Assembly: GCA_026785865.1 (NCBI GenBank)
Contig: JAJAZG010000071.1
Span: 1 to 9,399 of the forward strand
Origin: Pseudanabaena sp. CAN_BIN31
GTDB taxonomy: Bacteria > Cyanobacteriota > Cyanobacteriia > Pseudanabaenales > Pseudanabaenaceae
Direction of reading: 5' to 3'
Length of the DNA: 9,399 nucleotides
A program made the position numbers and the translations under genes. Shown piece by piece: positions 5,818 through 9,399 of the stretch; position 1 is the first letter of the stretch, and each line of letters starts with the position of its first letter. The notes beneath the pieces are model-generated. The model worked only from the letters and a program-made list of their open reading frames with translations, searched no databases and was not told where the DNA came from.

Positions 5818-6522
5818 TTAGTGATTGCGATCGCTATCTAACGCGGCAACGCCAGAGATCGGGCGGTAAGTATAGCTGGCGATCGATGGTGCAGGATTAG
5901 GTAAATTGCTGGACGATTGAGGTCGCGATACTTTCATAATGTCGTCTTTAATTGCTTCGAGATCGACATAGCGATCGGCGACATTAATTAAATGATCGCT
6001 GGTCATCGATCGCAAGCTGACTACTTCAACGCGAACGCCACGATAGCTTGCGGCATCGACAGCATAGGCGAGATCGCCATCGCCACTAACTAGCACAGCC
6101 GTGTCATAGGAACCAATTAGCGCCATCATGTCTACGGCGATTTCGACATCAAGATTAGCTTTTTTGGAGCCATCGGGTAACTGGACGAGTTCTTTAGAAA
6201 TGACCCGATAGCCATTGCGGCGCATCCACAACAGGAATCCCTGTTGTTTTTCGTTGGTGCGATCAACCCCTGTATAAAAGAAGGCGCGTAGTAATCGTGA
6301 GCCATCGGTAAGACACAAAAGCAACTTGGTATAGTCGATTTCGAGTCCTAGTTGCAGTGCGGCGTAAAAAAGATTCGATCCATCAATAAAGATGGCAACG
6401 CGCCCACGATTTTCTAAAATTTGGTCGGCTTTGAAGCCAGAGTCTTGCTCGAAAGGTAACATATTTTTGCCTATAGAACGTTTGTTATCTAGTGCTGCGG
6501 GATGGAGCTTGGGTATTAGCAT
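5818..6522 (-). CDS. LabA-like NYN domain protein
   Basis: NYN (formerly DUF88) domains adopt a PIN-like fold and are generally thought to be metal-dependent RNases. The cyanobacterial member LabA is known from Synechococcus elongatus, where its loss alters circadian gene expression. The 234-residue product carries the domain at about 41-196. It keeps the acidic residues expected at the active site: D47 in FIDGSN, D125 and D131 in LDVEIAVDMM, and D148 and D150 in SGDGDLAY. RRNGYRVISK (101-110) and LRSMTSDHLINVADRYVDL (170-188) are also typical. The first 40 residues and the Ser/Pro-rich tail after 200 look unstructured. The ATG at 6522 and another at 6462 (residue 21) both lack a strong Shine-Dalgarno, so the start is uncertain. 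It stands alone between metG and the rpsM promoter. Whether it is the LabA orthologue or a LabA-like paralogue is undecided. Confidence 0.9.
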   Translation of the reverse strand: MLIPKLHPAALDNKRSIGKNMLPFEQDSGFKADQILENRGRVAIFIDGSNLFYAALQLGLEIDYTKLLLCLTDGSRLLRAFFYTGVDRTNEKQQGFLLWMRRNGYRVISKELVQLPDGSKKANLDVEIAVDMMALIGSYDTAVLVSGDGDLAYAVDAASYRGVRVEVVSLRSMTSDHLINVADRYVDLEAIKDDIMKVSRPQSSSNLPNPAPSIASYTYRPISGVAALDSDRNH

Positions 6523-6813
6523 GGATACTTAAAACCGTCCTAAGTGTTTTACCTAATTCAGAAAAAACTATTAAAACTTTTTAATAAACGGACGTACAGC
6601 CTAATTAAAAATAGCGTTGGCGGTTAAAAGTAATATTTAATAAAAGAGTTGATTTTATACGAGTGATTTTGAAAATGGATTCAAAATAAATTTAGAATGA
6701 TTTTCAAAAGATATAAAACGTTTTTTAAGATAAAGCTTTGAATATAATTAATTTATCTTTAAAGCTTTATCCCAACTATACACTATAAGTAAATATACTC
6801 AGAGACATACATT
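6523..6813. other. AT-rich intergenic spacer between metG and the NYN gene
   Basis: This 291-bp stretch has no credible coding frame. It holds a strong inverted repeat just past the metG stop (6729-6771). It also holds two overlapping AT-rich hairpin options: 6666-6673 pairs with 6680-6687, or 6667-6676 pairs with 6700-6709. The promoter of the NYN gene should lie in its left part (about 6523-6620), but no convincing -35/-10 pair could be picked among the many A/T hexamers. Confidence 0.7.
6729..6771. terminator. Hairpin downstream of metG, possible terminator
   Basis: GATAAAGCTTT (6729-6739) and AAAGCTTTATC (6761-6771) are exact inverted repeats. Pairing extends inward to 6747/6753 with one G-T wobble and one mismatch, leaving a 5-nt loop. 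It begins 42 nt past the metG stop, where a terminator is expected, but neither strand has the usual T-run after the stem and the stem is AT-rich. It may instead stabilise the mRNA 3' end. Confidence 0.45.
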
Positions 6814-8397
6814 TTAGGTGTTTTCAATACGTTGAAAAATTGGACTTGGTGATGCTAAATACTCACCTGATTTGAGTATTCCCCAAGTTGTATGACTCCA
6901 ATCAGGGGGAGATGTTTCGTCAAAGTTTAAGCCTAGTTGCTGATAGGCTGCGATGCTGATGTGCGGGGTAATTGGGGAAAGTAAGTAAGCCGCAATCCGT
7001 ACTGATTCAAGCAAGGTATATAAAGTTTCATTAACTTCTTGCTGTTTACCTGCTTTAAATAGCTTCCAAGGCGTAGTTTCATCAATTAATTTGTTGCAAT
7101 TCCAAATCAATTCGAGGATCTTCTCGCAAGCGGCGCGGAAATTAAGATTTTGGTAATCAAGTGCAACGCGATCGCCCAAAGTTGTCGCTTGCTCAATTAC
7201 GGGACGCACTAAATCTGATACTTCACTGGGATCATTGCGATCGCACATAGGAATAGTTTGTTGGCAATATTTAGTTGCCATACCGAGGCTGCGATTGAGC
7301 AAATTACCAAGGCTATTAGCCAAGTCGGCATTGACGATCGCGATAAATCTTTCTTCGTTAAAATCACCATCTTTGCCAAACTCAATTTCCCTTAAGAAAT
7401 AGTAGCGAAGTGGGTCAGCACCATAGCGACCAACTAGCTCATAGGGATCGATGGTATTGCCTAAAGTTTTGCCCATCTTCAGTCCGTCTTTTGTCAACAA
7501 ACCATGACCAAAAACTCGCTTGGGCAATTCTAAGCCCGCAGACATGAGCATCGCTGGCCAGTAAATCGCGTGAAACCTTAATATATCTTTACCAATAATA
7601 TGCAGATTAAAGGGATACCAATTTTTGAGAGCGTTTGCGAGAGTTGGTTCATCATCGGGATCGAGTAAGGCTGTTATATAACCAAGCAAAGCATCAAACC
7701 AAACATAAATTGTATGGGTGGGATCGGTGGGAATTGGGAAGCCCCAATCGAGATTGACGCGGGAGATTGAGAAATCTTGTAAACCCTGCTTCATGAAGCC
7801 TAAGACTTCGTTGCGGCGGCTTTCGGGTTGGATGAAGTTGGGGTTGGCTTCGTGAAATGTATCTAAGGCTTTTTGATATTTGGACAGGCGGAAGAAATAA
7901 TTGGGTTCATCGCGCCATTCACAAACGACATTGGTATGGGTGGGGCAATGGTGACTAGGAGGAAGTTCGCGTTCTTCTTTAAATTCTTCGCAAGCAACGC
8001 AGTACCAGCCTTTCTGTTGATTTAAGTAAATGTCGCCTGCGTCATACACACGTTGAAAAAATTCGTTAACGATCGCCTCATGTTTGGGCGCAGTTGTTCG
8101 CGTAAATCGATCAAAACGAATATTAAATTTTTCCCATAGTTTATAAAATTCAGCAACGGTGCGATCGCAATGTTCTTGGGGCGATAAATTATTTTTTTCG
8201 GCAGTGCGCTGAATTTTTTGTCCATGTTCGTCTGTGCCAGTCACAAACATGACAGGATGCCCCTTAAGCCGATAGAACCGTGCAAAAGCATCCGCCGCGA
8301 TCGTGGGGTAGGCGCTACCAATATGGGGGCGATCGTTGACGTAAAAAAGTGGTGTGGTTAATGCGATCGGTTCTAGGGAGTTTGATTCTGGGGACAT
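6814..8397 (-). CDS. metG: Methionine--tRNA ligase
   Basis: This class I synthetase charges tRNA-Met, both initiator and elongator, with methionine in the cytoplasm. The 527-residue protein has the ATP-binding HIGH motif as HIGS (25-28) and the second signature as KMGKT (307-311) in place of KMSKS. Between them, CVAC (133-136) and CPTH (151-154) form a CxxC...CxxH zinc knuckle. VWFDALLGY (232-240) and IIGKDILRFHAIYWPA (267-282) are typical of the catalytic domain. An alpha-helical anticodon-binding domain occupies about 350-520. The C-terminal tRNA-binding domain of the longer E. coli-type enzyme is absent, as in many bacterial short forms. The ATG at 8397 fits the expected N-terminus, though no Shine-Dalgarno is evident. 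It is divergent from tadA. I see no T-box or SAM riboswitch in the 144-bp spacer. Confidence 0.98.
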   Translation of the reverse strand: MSPESNSLEPIALTTPLFYVNDRPHIGSAYPTIAADAFARFYRLKGHPVMFVTGTDEHGQKIQRTAEKNNLSPQEHCDRTVAEFYKLWEKFNIRFDRFTRTTAPKHEAIVNEFFQRVYDAGDIYLNQQKGWYCVACEEFKEERELPPSHHCPTHTNVVCEWRDEPNYFFRLSKYQKALDTFHEANPNFIQPESRRNEVLGFMKQGLQDFSISRVNLDWGFPIPTDPTHTIYVWFDALLGYITALLDPDDEPTLANALKNWYPFNLHIIGKDILRFHAIYWPAMLMSAGLELPKRVFGHGLLTKDGLKMGKTLGNTIDPYELVGRYGADPLRYYFLREIEFGKDGDFNEERFIAIVNADLANSLGNLLNRSLGMATKYCQQTIPMCDRNDPSEVSDLVRPVIEQATTLGDRVALDYQNLNFRAACEKILELIWNCNKLIDETTPWKLFKAGKQQEVNETLYTLLESVRIAAYLLSPITPHISIAAYQQLGLNFDETSPPDWSHTTWGILKSGEYLASPSPIFQRIENT

Positions 8398-8420
8398 GGA
8401 AGACTCAATTCAGGACTAAT

Positions 8421-8441
8421 ACCATTTTGCAAAAAAATGGT
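8421..8441. repeat. Small inverted repeat upstream of metG
   Basis: ACCATTTT (8421-8428) and AAAATGGT (8434-8441) are perfect inverted repeats around GCAAA, 24 bp upstream of the metG start. In the metG transcript this could form a short hairpin in the 5' untranslated region. Its role is unknown, and a dispersed repeat or an operator are both possible. Confidence 0.4.
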
Positions 8442-8464
8442 CGTAAATGTAACAATAAACCCAA

Positions 8465-8527
8465 AAATTATTGACCGCGCTTCGCGCGGTTAATAATTTA
8501 AGACCGACCGCGCTTCGCGCGGTTAAT
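8465..8527. repeat. Two direct copies of a 22-bp palindromic repeat in the metG-tadA spacer
   Basis: The identical 22-bp unit occurs at 8473-8494 and 8506-8527, at a 33-bp period. Each contains the perfect palindrome ACCGCGC-TTC-GCGCGGT. In the first copy the stem extends outward to 8465/8499, with one G-T wobble, to about 16 bp. The second copy ends 14 bp before the tadA start. The GC-rich units stand out in an AT-rich spacer and look like a dispersed cyanobacterial palindromic repeat. A TTGACC at 8471-8476 overlaps the first copy, but no good -10 follows. Confidence 0.8.
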
Positions 8528-8541
8528 CATTTAGATAAAAA

Positions 8542-9009
8542 ATGATAGAAAATTTGGCAATACATCAAACTTGGATGGATCGGGCGATCGCCTTAGCAAA
8601 AGAGGCAGGGGCGGCGGGAGAGATTCCTGTGGGCGCGGTAATTGTGAATAAATTGGGTGAGGCGATCGCGACAGGTGTAAATCGCAAAGAACGCGATCGC
8701 GATCCTACCGCTCACGCTGAGATTGTGGCAATTAGATCAGCATCACGCATATTACAAGATTGGCATTTAACAGGCTGTACACTCTATGTAACTCTAGAAC
8801 CTTGTCCGATGTGTGCAGGGGCGATTATTCAAGCACGGGTTAGTAGGTTAGTTTATGGGGCTGATGATCCCAAGGCAGGAGCGATTCGCACGGTGGTTAA
8901 TTTACCTGATAGTCCTGTGTCTTTTCATAAGCTAGAGGCGATCGCGGGTATTCGCGAACGCGAATGTCAAGAGTTATTGCAAGCTTGGTTTAAAAATCTG
9001 AGAGGTTAA
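8542..9009 (+). CDS. tadA: tRNA-specific adenosine deaminase TadA
   Basis: TadA deaminates A34 to inosine in tRNA-Arg(ACG), which allows one tRNA to read several CGN codons. The 155-residue product is a cytidine/deoxycytidylate deaminase-fold protein. The zinc site is TAHAEI (His58, with the proton-shuttling Glu60) plus PCPMC (Cys88 and Cys91). EIPVGAVIV (27-35), LYVTLEPC (81-88), and the VYGADDPKAGA (104-114) region distinguish TadA from guanine and cytosine deaminases. The chosen ATG gives the N-terminal helix seen in the family. Another ATG at residue 12 is possible but would shorten that helix, and no clear Shine-Dalgarno separates the two. The gene contains four HIP1 octamers. It is transcribed divergently from metG. 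Confidence 0.96.
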   Translation: MIENLAIHQTWMDRAIALAKEAGAAGEIPVGAVIVNKLGEAIATGVNRKERDRDPTAHAEIVAIRSASRILQDWHLTGCTLYVTLEPCPMCAGAIIQARVSRLVYGADDPKAGAIRTVVNLPDSPVSFHKLEAIAGIRERECQELLQAWFKNLRG

Positions 9010-9055
9010 GGCGATCGCCTTTAGGATTGGCAAAAAATCATTTGTTAGGTTGAGC

Positions 9056-9069
9056 TAATATCGATATTA
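9056..9069. promoter_or_regulatory. 14-bp perfect palindrome upstream of the Uma2 gene
   Basis: TAATATCGATATTA is fully self-complementary and lies 37 bp upstream of the ATG at 9107, where a promoter or operator would be expected. No regulator can be assigned. AT-rich palindromes of this size can occur by chance. Confidence 0.3.
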
Positions 9070-9106
9070 ATTTCAATTTTGATCGCGAAAGAGGTTTATT
9101 AAGACC

Positions 9107-9399
9107 ATGACAGCCCAACTCCTCACGCATAAATTTACAATCCAGCAATATCACCTCATGTATGAAGCTGGTATTTTTCCAGAAGGCGATCGCCTCGAAC
9201 TAATTAATGGAGAAATCACAAAGATGTCACCAATTGGTAGGAAACACGTATCCTCTATTATTCGCCTTGTCAGATTAATTCAAACAAAGCTTGGCGACTA
9301 TGTCATGGTCTCAGCGCAAAATTCAATTCGACTAGGTAATAACTCTGAGCCACAGCCCGATCTTGCAATCTTAAAATTACGTGATGATTTTTATGAAGA
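9107..9399 (+). CDS. Uma2 family (DUF820) endonuclease-fold protein, 3' end missing
   Basis: Uma2 proteins are PD-(D/E)XK-fold predicted nucleases, present in many copies in cyanobacterial genomes and of poorly known function. The 97 visible codons show the N-terminal family pattern: a short helix with YHLMYEAGIFPEGDRLELINGEI (15-37), then MSPIGRKHVSSIIRL (40-54), VSAQNSIRLG (68-77) and EPQPDLAIL (81-89). In the last of these, Asp85 is the first catalytic acid of the fold. The second acidic motif would lie beyond the right edge. The ATG at 9107 has GAGG (9091-9094) upstream, at a rather wide 12-nt spacing. It runs in the same direction as tadA, 97 bp downstream. The family call is safe; activity cannot be judged from a fragment. 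Confidence 0.88.
   Translation, partial: MTAQLLTHKFTIQQYHLMYEAGIFPEGDRLELINGEITKMSPIGRKHVSSIIRLVRLIQTKLGDYVMVSAQNSIRLGNNSEPQPDLAILKLRDDFYE

Larger units (their letters stand above)
49..9193. repeat. HIP1 octamers (GCGATCGC), 19 copies
   Basis: Copies start at 49, 646, 1025, 1076, 1742, 2174, 2493, 3017, 3385, 5827, 7168, 7237, 8161, 8584, 8662, 8693, 8938, 9011 and 9186, counted by eye. About one per 65 kb is expected in random sequence. HIP1 over-representation is a hallmark of many cyanobacterial genomes. Nearly all copies lie within genes. None is seen between 3393 and 5826. Confidence 0.9.

Noticed and set aside
8398..8541. T-box or SAM riboswitch upstream of metG
   Set aside because: The spacer shows no T-box sequence or multi-stem riboswitch fold. 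Only simple inverted repeats are present.
9008..9021. Palindrome AAGGCGATCGCCTT at the tadA stop as a terminator
   Set aside because: It is a HIP1 site with flanking symmetry. It has no loop or T-run suitable for intrinsic termination.

Overview
The window looks like chromosomal DNA of a cyanobacterium of moderate GC. The evidence is the dense HIP1 octamer GCGATCGC (19 copies found by eye in 9.4 kb), the cyanobacterial gene order rpsM-rpsK-rpoA-rplQ-truA-rplM-rpsI, and a NYN protein very like circadian LabA proteins. Abundant short palindromes with a TTC or CTT loop would fit Pseudanabaena-like genomes, but I cannot place the genus from sequence alone.

Layout. Positions 1-1254 (+) hold the 3' part of a LytR-CpsA-Psr (LCP) envelope gene, open to the left edge. 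It converges on the ribosomal operon, and the 140-bp gap contains two strong hairpin terminators (1263-1335 and 1345-1383). From 5521 down to 1396 (-) runs rpsM, rpsK, rpoA, rplQ, truA, rplM, rpsI. A near-consensus promoter (5730-5758) overlapped by a perfect 9-bp inverted repeat drives it, through a leader of about 200 nt. Next on the minus strand are a LabA-like NYN gene (5818-6522) and metG (6814-8397), with AT-rich spacers around them. On the plus strand follow tadA (8542-9009), divergent from metG across a spacer with two copies of a 22-bp palindromic repeat, and the start of a Uma2-family nuclease gene (9107 to the right edge).

How the genes work together. Nearly everything serves gene expression: 30S proteins S13, S11 and S9, 50S proteins L17 and L13, the RNA polymerase alpha subunit, pseudouridylation of tRNA positions 38-40 (TruA), methionyl-tRNA synthesis (MetG) and tRNA-Arg wobble inosine formation (TadA). 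The LCP protein belongs to the cell envelope and the Uma2 gene is of accessory type.

I see no phage, CRISPR, insertion sequence or obviously new multi-gene system. The points worth a second look are the detached rpsM operon with its palindromic promoter and long leader, a mini-ORF whose stop overlaps the rpsM GTG start, an insertion of about 30 residues in L17, heptanucleotide repeats between rpsK and rpoA, and several strong palindromes.
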